Below the pieces are notes generated by a model. The model saw nothing but the letters and a program-made list of their open reading frames with translations, had not been told where the DNA came from and ran no database searches. Shown one piece after another: positions 1-9,101 of a stretch of 64,000 bases of DNA. The stretch is taken from positions 1,613,501-1,677,500 of the forward strand of contig NC_008255.1 in NCBI RefSeq assembly GCF_000014145.1. The letters run 5' to 3'. How positions within the stretch are numbered: position 1 is the first letter of the stretch; every line of letters begins with the position of its first letter. A program made the translations under genes and the position numbers. The stretch is from Cytophaga hutchinsonii ATCC 33406 (GTDB taxonomy: Bacteria > Bacteroidota > Bacteroidia > Cytophagales > Cytophagaceae).

Positions 1-3000
1 CGATGTGATACGTACATCCGCCAACAGATCTGCCGTTCCACGTATCAATCAGATCGAATACCAGCGGTGTATCAATCCCAATCGTCGGGTGTAGTGCGGA
101 TGGCGGCTGCCATGCCCGGTACCGGATCCCGCATACAAACTCACCTTTTACAGGCGTTGGTTTTAACGGCACTTTGAAACCATTGCAGGCAAGCACATAC
201 CGCGAGTCATTCATGTTGGTCAGCTTCACCTGCAGGCGCTCTAACGAGGAGTCTACATAACGCGAGGTGCCCGAGCTGGTCATTTCTTCGCCCAATACAT
301 GCCATGGCTCAATACCCATACGGATCTGGATCTGCACGTCTTTGATGTGAACAGTTCCGTAATGCGGGAACCTGAATTCGAAGAACGGCGCCAGCCAGCT
401 CATCTGGAATGGATATCCCGCATCATTCAGGTCACGCACAATGTCTTTCATATCCTGCTCCACAAAATGCGGCAGCATATATTTATCATGCAGCTCTGTA
501 CCCCACGGTACAAGGTCTTTTTTATACGGCGTCTTCCAGAACCAGGCGATCAGCGTACGGATTAACAGCATCTGCACCATGCTCATCTCTTTGTGCGGCG
601 GCATATCGAATGCTCTGAACTCGAGAATACCTAAGCGGCCGCTGGAAGAATCCGGGGAATACAATTTATCAATACATAATTCTGCTCTATGGGTGTTTCC
701 GGTAATATCGGTCAGCAAGTGACGGAACAAACGGTCAACAAGCCAGAAGGGAATTTCATCGTGATTCGGAATCTGCGCGAAGGCAATTTCCATCTCATAT
801 AATTTTTCATCCCGGCCTTCATCAAAGCGTGGTGCCTGGCTGGTAGGACCGATGAACGCGCCTGAAAATAAATACGAAAGGCCTGGGTGGTGTTGCCAGA
901 ACGTTATGATACTTCTAAGCAGATCCGGTCTGCGCAGCAGCGGGCTATCGCCAGGCGTAGCACCGCCGATGGTAATGTGGTTACCGCCGCCGGTACCGGT
1001 ATGCTTGCCGTCAAGCATGAATTTCTCCGTCCCTAACCGGGTCTTAAATGCTTCCTGGTATAATACTTCCAGATTATAAGACATTTCCTTCCAGTCTTTT
1101 GCCGGATGAATATTTACTTCAATCACACCCGGATCAGGGGATACTACAAGCCGTTCAATACGATTGTCGCGTGGCGGTTCGTAGCCTTCAATGCGAACCG
1201 GGATCTGAAGTTTTTCCGCCGTCAGTTCAATCGACGTAAGCAGGTCAAGATAGTGTTCAATGTATTTAAGCGGTGGTAAGAATACATATAATATGCCATC
1301 ACGTACTTCAACACATAAAGCCGTCTTTATAAGCGGAACATAAAATAATGGCTGGGCTTCTTTTATTTCTTTTTCAATTTTTTTATGTTTCGAATGTTGC
1401 TTTTCTTCTTCAACAGCTTCATTGATTTTTCTGCGCGCGGGAGTGTCCTCATGCTCTACAATACTGCCGTAACGTGAACGTACAGTATTTGTATAATCAT
1501 TTTGCAGATAGGGAATTGTTTCAAACAGGCTGCGCTCAATTTCATAAGGCTCATATTCAGCTGCAATTTTAGAAAGCGCATCTAACGGTAATCGCAGACC
1601 AATAGGGGAGTTTCCGGGGATAAGAAATATCTCTTCACGTTTCATTCTCCACTTACCGCTTTTCCAGGAGTTCTTACTATGACTCCATTCTAATGGCAAT
1701 ACGAAACCTGCCGGTGTTTCCAGGCCTTTATCCAACAGTTGAGTTAAAGTTCTGCGCTCAATCGGATCCTTTAATGTAAAACTCATCGGATCAATATTCA
1801 CCGGGATCTTTCCTTCTGTCCACAGGAAATAAAAGATATCTTCATGTAGGGCAGAAATGTCTGAAGCCGGTACTGCAAGTGTTTTCGTCAGCTCCGTAAT
1901 AAATGCTTCGGCATCTATATGCGTATATTTTTTCTTTCCGTTTTCCAGTGCCAGTAAAGAGGTGTTCTTCCACATCGGTAAACCATCCTTGCGCCAGAAC
2001 AAACCGTACTGCCAGCGAGGAAGCGGTTCACCGGGATACCATTTTCCCTGACCGTAATGCAGCATGCCTGCAGGAGCAAAGCGAGCACGCAGGCGTAATA
2101 ATAATTCATGTGACAGGATACGTTTTTCAACACCATCTGCCTCTGTGTTCCATTGAGCAGATTCCATATCATCGATGGAAACGAAGGTAGGTTCACCGCC
2201 CATAGTCATACGCACATCACCCTTCTGGTATTCATAATCAACCATCATGCCCAGTGCGTTGATCGCTGTCCACTCTTCTTCTGAATAGGGCTTGGTTACA
2301 CGCGGGTCTTCATGAATACGGGTAACAACATTGGAGAACGAGAACGTTGTTTCACATTTGCTCGTTGCACCTACCACCGGCGCCGCACTTAGATAGTCGG
2401 GCGTACAGGCTAATGGAATGTGTCCTTCGCCGGCAAACAGGCCCGAAGTGGCATCCAGGCCAACCCAACCTGCGCCGGGAATGTATACTTCCGCCCAGGC
2501 ATGCAGATCGGTAAAATCTGCCGGCGGTCCGGAAGGTCCGTCCAATGCTTCCACATCTGCTTTTAACTGTACAAGATACCCCGAAACAAAACGTGCAGCA
2601 AGGCCAAGTTTACGAAGCGCCTGCACCAGCAGCCAGGCCGAATCCCGGCAGGAACCCAGCGCTAATCCTAATGTCTCATCCGGTGTCTGTACACCCGCTT
2701 CCATACGAATGGAATAGTTAATATCTTTATATACTTTCTGATTGATGTAAACAAGAAAATCAACGATCTCAATAGATTCTCTGCTGACTGTTTTCATCCA
2801 TTCCTCAAGCATGGGGCCGTCATCCTTTACTTCCAGGTACGGAGCCAGCTCTTTAACCAACTGCCCCTGGTATTGGAACGGAAATTTGCTTGCATATTCT
2901 TCCACAAAAAAATCAAATGGATTGATCACAACCATGTTTGCGATTACTTCCACTTCGATGCTTAATTCTTTCGTCTGTTCAGGAAAGACAACGCGCGCCT

Positions 3001-3187
3001 GGTAATTGCCGAAAGGATCCTGCTGCCAGTTAATAAAGTGGTTCGCCGGACTGACTTTGAATGAATATGCTTCAATAGCAGTTCTTGAGTGGCTTGCGGG
3101 TCTTAATCTGAATACGTGGGGCGACAGGTTGACAAGCCTGTCGTACGAGTAAGTTGTTTTGTGATTAATTGCGACTTTGATTGCCAT
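1..3187 (-). CDS. Transglutaminase-like / DUF2126 protein, C-terminus cut by window edge
   Basis: Reads open from an ATG at 3185-3187 to the window start, about 1062 codons. The N-terminus (MAIKVAINHKTTYSYDRLV) matches the bacterial transglutaminase N-terminal domain. A papain-like transglutaminase core follows with the expected triad contexts: Cys in GSCRDSAWLL, His in LHAWAEVYIP, Asp in GLDATSG. From VRMTMGGEPTF onward it is a DUF2126 module. The last residues visible (LVFDLIDTWNGRSVGGCTYH) resemble the extreme end of DUF2126, so perhaps 50-70 residues are missing. Family members of about 1100 aa usually sit in clusters with alpha-E and circularly permuted ATP-grasp proteins, probably an uncharacterised peptide-ligation or modification system. 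Those partners would lie left of the window. Assignment is firm; substrate unknown. Confidence 0.9.
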   Translation of the reverse strand, partial: MAIKVAINHKTTYSYDRLVNLSPHVFRLRPASHSRTAIEAYSFKVSPANHFINWQQDPFGNYQARVVFPEQTKELSIEVEVIANMVVINPFDFFVEEYASKFPFQYQGQLVKELAPYLEVKDDGPMLEEWMKTVSRESIEIVDFLVYINQKVYKDINYSIRMEAGVQTPDETLGLALGSCRDSAWLLVQALRKLGLAARFVSGYLVQLKADVEALDGPSGPPADFTDLHAWAEVYIPGAGWVGLDATSGLFAGEGHIPLACTPDYLSAAPVVGATSKCETTFSFSNVVTRIHEDPRVTKPYSEEEWTAINALGMMVDYEYQKGDVRMTMGGEPTFVSIDDMESAQWNTEADGVEKRILSHELLLRLRARFAPAGMLHYGQGKWYPGEPLPRWQYGLFWRKDGLPMWKNTSLLALENGKKKYTHIDAEAFITELTKTLAVPASDISALHEDIFYFLWTEGKIPVNIDPMSFTLKDPIERRTLTQLLDKGLETPAGFVLPLEWSHSKNSWKSGKWRMKREEIFLIPGNSPIGLRLPLDALSKIAAEYEPYEIERSLFETIPYLQNDYTNTVRSRYGSIVEHEDTPARRKINEAVEEEKQHSKHKKIEKEIKEAQPLFYVPLIKTALCVEVRDGILYVFLPPLKYIEHYLDLLTSIELTAEKLQIPVRIEGYEPPRDNRIERLVVSPDPGVIEVNIHPAKDWKEMSYNLEVLYQEAFKTRLGTEKFMLDGKHTGTGGGNHITIGGATPGDSPLLRRPDLLRSIITFWQHHPGLSYLFSGAFIGPTSQAPRFDEGRDEKLYEMEIAFAQIPNHDEIPFWLVDRLFRHLLTDITGNTHRAELCIDKLYSPDSSSGRLGILEFRAFDMPPHKEMSMVQMLLIRTLIAWFWKTPYKKDLVPWGTELHDKYMLPHFVEQDMKDIVRDLNDAGYPFQMSWLAPFFEFRFPHYGTVHIKDVQIQIRMGIEPWHVLGEEMTSSGTSRYVDSSLERLQVKLTNMNDSRYVLACNGFKVPLKPTPVKGEFVCGIRYRAWQPPSALHPTIGIDTPLVFDLIDTWNGRSVGGCTYHI

Positions 3188-3525
3188 ATTGATAAAAGGG
3201 TATAAGAAGGGATTCGGATAAGTTCGTTTACTGCTATAAAGAAAGCATAATTACCGTTCAATACAAGAATTTTATAATCTATTCTTGCTAATTATTAAAT
3301 TAAAGCATGCGAATGGTGGAATAGTACAAAAAGTGGACAGCAGATAGCAGACAGTACACAGGAAAAAAAGTATGAACAGAATACAAAGTAAAGACAGAAG
3401 TAATTGTTTGCTGCTCTGAATGTCTTCCTGAATGCTGTAAAAACAAAGAAGCAGAAGATACATCTTCTGCTTCTTTGTTGTACTCCGTACTCTTTACTGG
3501 TAACTAGTACCCGGCACCTGATAAC
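3188..3525. other. Intergenic region with one long hairpin
   Basis: No credible gene here; a 63-codon minus-strand frame has no recognisable features and AT-rich low-complexity content. The only structure is the long hairpin at 3442-3479, listed separately. Around 3330-3400 there are purine-rich, loosely repetitive stretches without clear meaning. Confidence 0.6.
3442..3479 (-). terminator. Terminator-like hairpin downstream of the M48 protease gene
   Basis: Perfect 18-bp stem (AACAAAGAAGCAGAAGAT at 3442-3459 pairing with 3462-3479) and a 2-nt loop. Read on the minus strand the hairpin ends in TTTGTTTTTAC, about 46 nt after the M48 stop codon, which fits an intrinsic terminator for that gene. 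The stem is unusually long and AG/CT-rich. Confidence 0.6.
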
Positions 3526-4782
3526 TTACTTTATTCCCATCGCATCCAGACGTTGTGTAACCGGCGGGTGGGAGTAATGAAGAAATACATACGCCGGGTG
3601 AGGCGTTAAATTACTTAAATTCTTTTTACTTAAATTCTTTAGCGCTATTCCTAAATCGGCAGCGCTTGAAGTTGACGCGGCAAATGCATCTGCTTCGTAT
3701 TCATTTTTTCTCGATAATACATTTACCAGTATGCCAGTAATTGAAGATACCGGAGAGAATAATAAGCCAAAGCCAATTAAGTTCAGAGCAATACTGTTGC
3801 CTGTTGAACCCAACGCGACAGATACGTTTTCATTTTTAATCAATAACGATAACAGGAATAAATATACACCCATTTGAAATACGGATAATACCATCATCTG
3901 TATGATGTGTTTCTTTTTGAAATGTCCTGCTTCATGCGCCAGTATTGCGATAAGCTCAGGTATGGAATGCTGATCCACTAACGTATCAAATAAGACAATT
4001 TTTTTCTTCTTGCCAAATCCGGAGAAAAAGGCATTCGCTTTATTCGATCGTTTAGAACCATCCATGATGTAAATATTATCTACAGGGAAATTCTCCTTTA
4101 CACAATATGCCTGAATCGCTGTTTTTAATTCGCCATCACCCAGCGGGGTAAGTTTGTTGAACAACGGAAGAAGGAGGCTGGTATAAAACATGTTCAATGT
4201 CACAATCAGTACACTGATGATTAACCAGAAGATCCACCAGAACGATGTATCAAGTGTTTGAATTAAGAATAAGAGTAAAGCGATAATCACGCCGCCAAGG
4301 ATGATTGCAAGCAGGTAGCCTTTAATTTTATCCATAATGAAAAGCTTCACCGTACTTTTATTAAAGCCGTACTTTTCTTCGATCACAAACGTATTATAAA
4401 TTGAAAATGGTGTAGAGATAAGATCGCTTGCAATAAACAGTACACCGAAGAATAATAAGTTTGATGCATAAAAGCTGTAAGTGCTTAACGAAGATTGAAG
4501 CACGGATGCCTGTATGTAATCGTATAAGCCTCCAAGGTAGCCTTGTGTAAGCAGCAATATGTATAGGGCAAATTGAAAATACGATTGAAACTGTTCTGCT
4601 TTTTCTTTTTCCTTCTGATATTCCTGCGAGCGGTTATATTCAGCTGTATCATATACATCAGCAACATTGGATGGAAGTGCGGCACTTAGATTTTTAATGT
4701 TGAGGTAATCCAATATGCGTTCAACCAGGAAATCAAAAATAAGAATTCCGATAATGAGGTATTTAATAGTTATTGCGTCCAT
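3526..4782 (-). CDS. M48 family metallopeptidase, Ste24/CAAX protease-like
   Basis: 418-residue integral membrane zinc protease. HEAGH at residues 283-287 supplies two zinc ligands and the catalytic Glu; the glutamate ligand is in NEYEADAFA near residue 360. Hydrophobic segments lie near residues 5-20, 70-90, 105-120, 155-175, 182-205 and 290-325. Length and motif context match the Ste24 (CAAX prenyl protease 1) branch of M48 rather than the shorter HtpX. Bacteria lack prenylated CAAX substrates, so the role is more likely membrane-protein quality control (inference). It is divergent from the small Cys-rich gene and followed by a strong hairpin. Confidence 0.93.
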   Translation of the reverse strand: MDAITIKYLIIGILIFDFLVERILDYLNIKNLSAALPSNVADVYDTAEYNRSQEYQKEKEKAEQFQSYFQFALYILLLTQGYLGGLYDYIQASVLQSSLSTYSFYASNLLFFGVLFIASDLISTPFSIYNTFVIEEKYGFNKSTVKLFIMDKIKGYLLAIILGGVIIALLLFLIQTLDTSFWWIFWLIISVLIVTLNMFYTSLLLPLFNKLTPLGDGELKTAIQAYCVKENFPVDNIYIMDGSKRSNKANAFFSGFGKKKKIVLFDTLVDQHSIPELIAILAHEAGHFKKKHIIQMMVLSVFQMGVYLFLLSLLIKNENVSVALGSTGNSIALNLIGFGLLFSPVSSITGILVNVLSRKNEYEADAFAASTSSAADLGIALKNLSKKNLSNLTPHPAYVFLHYSHPPVTQRLDAMGIK

Positions 4783-4881
4783 GTAATACGGTTAAGTGAT
4801 CCTGCTAAATTAATACAATTCTGTTATAAATGTATTAGTTGTATATTGAAACTAATTAACGCTGATATTAGTTCTGTAAAT

Positions 4882-5106
4882 ATGGCAACCTGTGGGTATT
4901 TATGTCCTTCATGTGAAGGGAAAACATTTATGGATGATGGTTCACCTTGTTCGTGGTGTCAGCCGGCATTGGCGCCTGCTGCTGCGAAAAAAATAATTAC
5001 GGATGAGGAGTGGATCGAGTCTGTACATTTCGGGCCTTGCTGTTCAGACCCTGCAGTAGCAAATGAATCGGCAACGGATCATACTAAAAAAGACAGGAAC
5101 AAATAA
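4882..5106 (+). CDS. Small Cys-rich hypothetical protein
   Basis: I do not recognise the family. From the ATG at 4882 the protein has 74 residues; a TTG at 4846 would add 12 residues, but ATG is preferred because the Cys-rich core begins right after it. The core has CGYLCPSCEGKTF and later CSWCQ and FGPCC, suggesting a small zinc-ribbon-like or redox Cys fold, followed by a polar Lys/Asp-rich tail. It ends at the base before the convergent DUF4421 gene, with no intergenic terminator. Confidence 0.55.
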   Translation: MATCGYLCPSCEGKTFMDDGSPCSWCQPALAPAAAKKIITDEEWIESVHFGPCCSDPAVANESATDHTKKDRNK

Positions 5107-6171
5107 TTATAGTCCCAGGTATTTAGTGAGTGTTTTTGCATACACCTTTTTTAATATGCCGGGTGCAACAAAGCGGTAGCCTAAATCCAGTGTTAAAACC
5201 CCAAAGGAATTTTCAACGGTATAGCCTTGTGTTTGTACAGCAATTTTGTCTCCTGTAAATTTCAACCCTGCATAAAAACGTTTGGAATGATAGCCGAGCG
5301 CAACACGTCCTTCGTAAAAGCCTGTTAAACTATTGTCGCGTACATTGGTTGAATTATTATTATTAATAAGCGTATAGGTGACAAAATCCAGGGAATAAAA
5401 AATCATTAGCGAGAAGTATACACGTTTCGCAACTACAACATTCAGGCCCATTCCGGGGCCGACAAGAAATGACGTAAAATTTAATTGCTGAATTTTTTCA
5501 GAATCAGTAGCCATACGGTCCAGATTAATTAAGCTCGAATCAGACTGTAACCGGTTCAGGCTTATGGATGATTTCATAATGAAACCAACACGCGTTTTTA
5601 ATTGGTGTTCTGAAAAAAGAAAAGAGGATTGATACGAATATTTTTTCCAGCTGAAATTATATAAGCCAGAAAGCATGAATTGCTTTATATTCACATCACT
5701 TCGTTTAAAATAAGTATCCGGATTACTACCTGACGCTATTATAGAGTCGCCGTTGTAGAATCCAGCCACTTTTCTGTAATCAAACCGGATAGAAAACCGT
5801 GTGCGTTGTGTACCCAGCGAAAAGGATTTGTATTTGGTTGTTCCATACTTACTGGTTTCATCAGCTTCCGGGCTTGCGCGGAAGGCAAAGGATCCGGAAA
5901 TACTTTTGTATGAACCTGTGAACCCTATAGCACTGGCAAGATTCGTAGAATACTGCGTAGGTTTTATGGTAGAATCTTTGGGTGTAAGCGTAAGCGTGTT
6001 GATAGGAGTTGCTACAAAAATACCTATGGTTAAATAATGCTTATAGCTTTTAATGTAATTTGTATCTGGCCGCGGTTTTGTTTTTGTAACAGTAACCTCA
6101 GAATTTTGTTGAGCAATAGCGGAAACCGAGAGTTGAATTAAAAAAAAGAGTGAAAAAATAAATCTGCACAT
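5107..6171 (-). CDS. DUF4421 domain protein, secreted, probable outer-membrane barrel
   Basis: 354 residues with a Sec signal peptide (MCRFIFSLFFLIQLSVSAIAQ, cleavage after AIA). The rest is rich in alternating aromatic and polar segments (for example FRASPEADETSKYG, TRFSIRFDYRKVAGFYNGD), as expected of a membrane beta-barrel, and resembles the Bacteroidetes DUF4421 family of unknown function. It lies 10 bp downstream of rnc on the same strand, so it may be co-transcribed, although a functional link with RNase III is not expected. Confidence 0.75.
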   Translation of the reverse strand: MCRFIFSLFFLIQLSVSAIAQQNSEVTVTKTKPRPDTNYIKSYKHYLTIGIFVATPINTLTLTPKDSTIKPTQYSTNLASAIGFTGSYKSISGSFAFRASPEADETSKYGTTKYKSFSLGTQRTRFSIRFDYRKVAGFYNGDSIIASGSNPDTYFKRSDVNIKQFMLSGLYNFSWKKYSYQSSFLFSEHQLKTRVGFIMKSSISLNRLQSDSSLINLDRMATDSEKIQQLNFTSFLVGPGMGLNVVVAKRVYFSLMIFYSLDFVTYTLINNNNSTNVRDNSLTGFYEGRVALGYHSKRFYAGLKFTGDKIAVQTQGYTVENSFGVLTLDLGYRFVAPGILKKVYAKTLTKYLGL

Positions 6172-6181
6172 AACAGCGTAC

Positions 6182-6925
6182 TTATTTTAAATCCAATTCG
6201 ATACAGGCTATTTCAGCGGCGTTTTGTTCTGCTTTTTTCTTACTGAAACCAATGCCTTGACCTTTGCTTTCATCGGCAACACGCACTTCAGCTTTAAATA
6301 CTTTTTGGTGCCTGTGTCCGCTTTCTTCTATGATCACAAACTCAAGTTTTTTATTTTCCTTTTGGCACCATTCCAATAAAATACTCTTGAAGTTTTTATT
6401 GTTTTGAATAATGGCGTCGACATCAATTTGAGAAGAAACAATTTTTTTCAAAACGAATTTCTTCGCATTTTCAAATCCTTTATCGAGGTATACCGCGCCA
6501 ACAATAGCTTCTACCACATCGCCATAAAGCGATTTATGGCCTTGCTTTCCTTTACTTCCGTTAAAAACCACAATGTCTGAGAGACCAAGATCTTTGCCTA
6601 CCTGGTTCAGAATTTCTCTGTTCACGATCCGGCTTCTGATTTCAGTTAAAAAACCTTCATCTTTAAAGGGGAAACGCTTGAAAAGATATTCAGCAACTAC
6701 GGCACCCAGAATGGAATCACCTAAATATTCTAAACGTTCGTACGATTCTTTTACACCAGACTCATTTTCATCAGCGGCAGAAGTATGTACAATTGCCATT
6801 TGATACAGATGCAGGTTTCCAGGCCACATACCGGTAACGTATCTGATTTTTTGAGCGAGGATCTTGTCCTCTTTTTTTCGAAAGAAGTTACGTAGAATAT
6901 TGAGTTGCTTTTCTAGCAAGAACAA
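6182..6925 (-). CDS. rnc: Ribonuclease III
   Basis: 247 residues. The RNase III signature ERLEYLGDSILGAVV supplies metal-binding acidic residues, with a second acidic patch in YGDVVEAIVGAVYLD. The C-terminal double-stranded-RNA-binding domain (about residues 175-245) ends in the typical FSKKKAEQNAAEIA. The enzyme cuts double-stranded RNA in rRNA and mRNA maturation. The start lies 3 bp after the fabF stop, so acpP-fabF-rnc form one operon, a conserved Bacteroidetes order. The N-terminal extension of about 20 residues is usual in the phylum. Confidence 0.96.
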   Translation of the reverse strand: MFLLEKQLNILRNFFRKKEDKILAQKIRYVTGMWPGNLHLYQMAIVHTSAADENESGVKESYERLEYLGDSILGAVVAEYLFKRFPFKDEGFLTEIRSRIVNREILNQVGKDLGLSDIVVFNGSKGKQGHKSLYGDVVEAIVGAVYLDKGFENAKKFVLKKIVSSQIDVDAIIQNNKNFKSILLEWCQKENKKLEFVIIEESGHRHQKVFKAEVRVADESKGQGIGFSKKKAEQNAAEIACIELDLK

Positions 6926-6928
6926 TGC

Positions 6929-8176
6929 TTAATCAATTTTGCGGAAGACGATAGAGCAGTTATGTCCACCAAAACCAAATGTATTACACATCGCAACGTT
7001 AACTTCACGCTTTTCAGCTTTATTCAATGTAAGCTTTAATCTTGCATCAAATGCTTCGTCTCTGTTGTGGTTGTTAATAGTAGGAGGGATGATCTGGTTT
7101 TTAATTGCAAGTATGGTTGCAATGGATTCAATAGCACCGGCAGCACCTAATAAGTGTCCGGTCATTGATTTCGTTGAACTGATATTCAGTTTGTACGCTT
7201 GTTCACCAAAAACAGCTTGAATAGCAGTTACTTCAGCGATATCACCTAAAGGAGTAGATGTACCGTGAACGTTAATATAATCAACGTCTTCTTTAGCTAT
7301 TTCGGCATCGCTGATCGCGTTGAGCATTACATTTTTTGCACCTAAGCCTTCCGGGTGGGGAGCAGTTAAATGGTAAGCATCAGCAGACATACCGCCGCCA
7401 ATAACTTCACAATAAATTTTTGCACCACGGGCTTTCGCATGTTCATATTCTTCAAGCACAAGAGCACCAGCGCCTTCACCCATAACAAAACCATCCCGGT
7501 CTTTATCGAATGGACGTGAAGCCGTTGCCGGATCATCGTTTCTTTCAGATAAAGCTCTGCAGGCATTAAAACCACCGATTCCTGATTCTACAACAGCAGC
7601 TTCAGACCCACCGGCAATAATAATATTAGCTTTGTTTAAACGGATATAATTGAACGCATCCAGGATTGCATTTGAAGAAGATGCACAGGCAGATACAGTT
7701 GAAAAATTAGGGCCACGAAAACCATTTCTGATAGAAATGTAGCCGGCACTGATATCAATAATCATTTTCGGAATAAAGAACGGGTTGAAACGAGGTGTTC
7801 CATCTCCTTTGGAGAATGCCGATACTTCATCTTCAAATGTTTTAAGGCCACCGATGCCGGCTCCCCAAATCACGCCGATTCTGTCATGATCCAAATCTGC
7901 TGTAATGCCAGCATCTTTGATCGCTTCATCGGCCACAACTACCGCATACTGCGTGAAAGGATCCATCTTACGGGCTTCTTTCTTTTCAATGAAGTCTTCA
8001 ACATTAAAGTTTTTAACTTCACACGCAAACTTGGTCTTGTGTTTTTCCGGATTGAATTTTGTAATGAGCGCAGCTCCACTTACTCCTTTTATTAGTGAAT
8101 CCCAATATTCAGGAACAGTATTACCAATTGGCGTTAAGGAGCCCAATCCCGTTACAACAACTCTTTTTAAATTCAT
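6929..8176 (-). CDS. fabF: 3-oxoacyl-ACP synthase II
   Basis: 415 residues, normal for KAS II. The condensing-enzyme triad is visible: nucleophile Cys in TVSACASSSNAI, His in NVHGTSTPLGD and His in TKSMTGHLLGAAG. It elongates acyl-ACP with malonyl-ACP in type II fatty-acid synthesis in the cytoplasm. It lies 38 bp downstream of acpP and is tightly followed by rnc. Glycine-rich FGFGGHNCSIVF at the C-terminus is canonical. Confidence 0.97.
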   Translation of the reverse strand: MNLKRVVVTGLGSLTPIGNTVPEYWDSLIKGVSGAALITKFNPEKHKTKFACEVKNFNVEDFIEKKEARKMDPFTQYAVVVADEAIKDAGITADLDHDRIGVIWGAGIGGLKTFEDEVSAFSKGDGTPRFNPFFIPKMIIDISAGYISIRNGFRGPNFSTVSACASSSNAILDAFNYIRLNKANIIIAGGSEAAVVESGIGGFNACRALSERNDDPATASRPFDKDRDGFVMGEGAGALVLEEYEHAKARGAKIYCEVIGGGMSADAYHLTAPHPEGLGAKNVMLNAISDAEIAKEDVDYINVHGTSTPLGDIAEVTAIQAVFGEQAYKLNISSTKSMTGHLLGAAGAIESIATILAIKNQIIPPTINNHNRDEAFDARLKLTLNKAEKREVNVAMCNTFGFGGHNCSIVFRKID

Positions 8177-8214
8177 GATATGAATTTACCGGATAAATGA
8201 ATGATTTGATGAAA

Positions 8215-8451
8215 TTATTTTACGTGTTGCTCTAGGTAAGCAATAGCCTGACCAACAGTTGTGATGTTTTCAGCTTGTTCGTCTGGGATAGAAATGTTGA
8301 ATTCCTTTTCAAATTCCATGATAAGTTCAACAGTATCTAGTGAATCAGCACCTAGATCATTAGTGAAACTTGCTTCAGTAGTAACTTCTGATTCTTCAAC
8401 ACCTAATTTCTCAACGATGATGCTTTTTACTTTTTGTGCGATTTCTGACAT
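8215..8451 (-). CDS. acpP: Acyl carrier protein
   Basis: Starting at the ATG ending at 8451 gives a 78-residue protein ([17 protein letters not shown]), the normal ACP length; an upstream ATG at 8484 would add 11 non-homologous residues and is rejected. The phosphopantetheine Ser is in [13 protein letters not shown]. It is acidic and helical, and carries growing acyl chains for FabF, encoded just downstream. Upstream on the minus strand, TTTGACA followed about 18 nt later by a TATTTCTTTG stretch is a possible, non-consensus promoter. Confidence 0.97.
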   Translation of the reverse strand: MSEIAQKVKSIIVEKLGVEESEVTTEASFTNDLGADSLDTVELIMEFEKEFNISIPDEQAENITTVGQAIAYLEQHVK

Positions 8452-8663
8452 TTTTTTACATTTTTTAGTAAAACACGGGGGCAAAGAAATACATTTTATG
8501 CTAGTTTGTCAAACTATTTTCTGGATTCTTTTTTAAACATTCTAAAAATGATTCCAAAATCGTCTATTTCCTTCTAAATTTACACGTTCTTACTAAATAA
8601 TACATTCAATAAATTTATTAACACTCTTTCTCCCGGGAATAAATTTTCAAAAAATCATTCAAA

Positions 8664-9095
8664 ATGAAAGCTAATAAACTCGTCGTTGATTTTGATTATA
8701 GTTTCAAAATGATTGGAATTATTTCTTCTGCAAAGGAGTATAAACTTGCCTGGAACATCAACCAATTGCTCAAAATACATCTAATTAAGGCTGAAGATAT
8801 AAATTTACAATTTCAAAAAGATTGTAACATATTGGTTAGCACATATCTATATTTTACTGAGTATAGTCAGGTGCGACTTTTGAAAAATAAATCAATTGAA
8901 TTTAGTAATATTGCCAAACCTTACCTCATTCCTGAGTTAAAGGATTATGATTATTTCATTCATGTCATGGATGAAGGTGGTATATTTGACGAGGAATGGA
9001 TGAAGGAACAATTACAAACTTGCACGGCAATTCAATATATAAAAGTCATTGATGTAAACGAATTGAAGTCTAAGGATAATCTAATATTTATTTAA
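8664..9095 (+). CDS. IPExxxVDY family protein
   Basis: 143 residues of unknown function. The family is named for the motif here read as IPELKDYDYF (residues about 91-100). No signal peptide or membrane segment. It ends 6 bp before pyk and is presumably co-transcribed with it; this pairing is a recurrent Bacteroidetes arrangement, but I know of no demonstrated role in pyruvate kinase function. Confidence 0.85.
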   Translation: MKANKLVVDFDYSFKMIGIISSAKEYKLAWNINQLLKIHLIKAEDINLQFQKDCNILVSTYLYFTEYSQVRLLKNKSIEFSNIAKPYLIPELKDYDYFIHVMDEGGIFDEEWMKEQLQTCTAIQYIKVIDVNELKSKDNLIFI

Positions 9096-9101
9096 TATTA
9101 T

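Noticed and set aside
3272-3463. Minus-strand 63-codon hydrophobic frame before the transglutaminase gene
   Set aside because: Lies across the hairpin and AT-rich DNA; poor start and no homology recognised.
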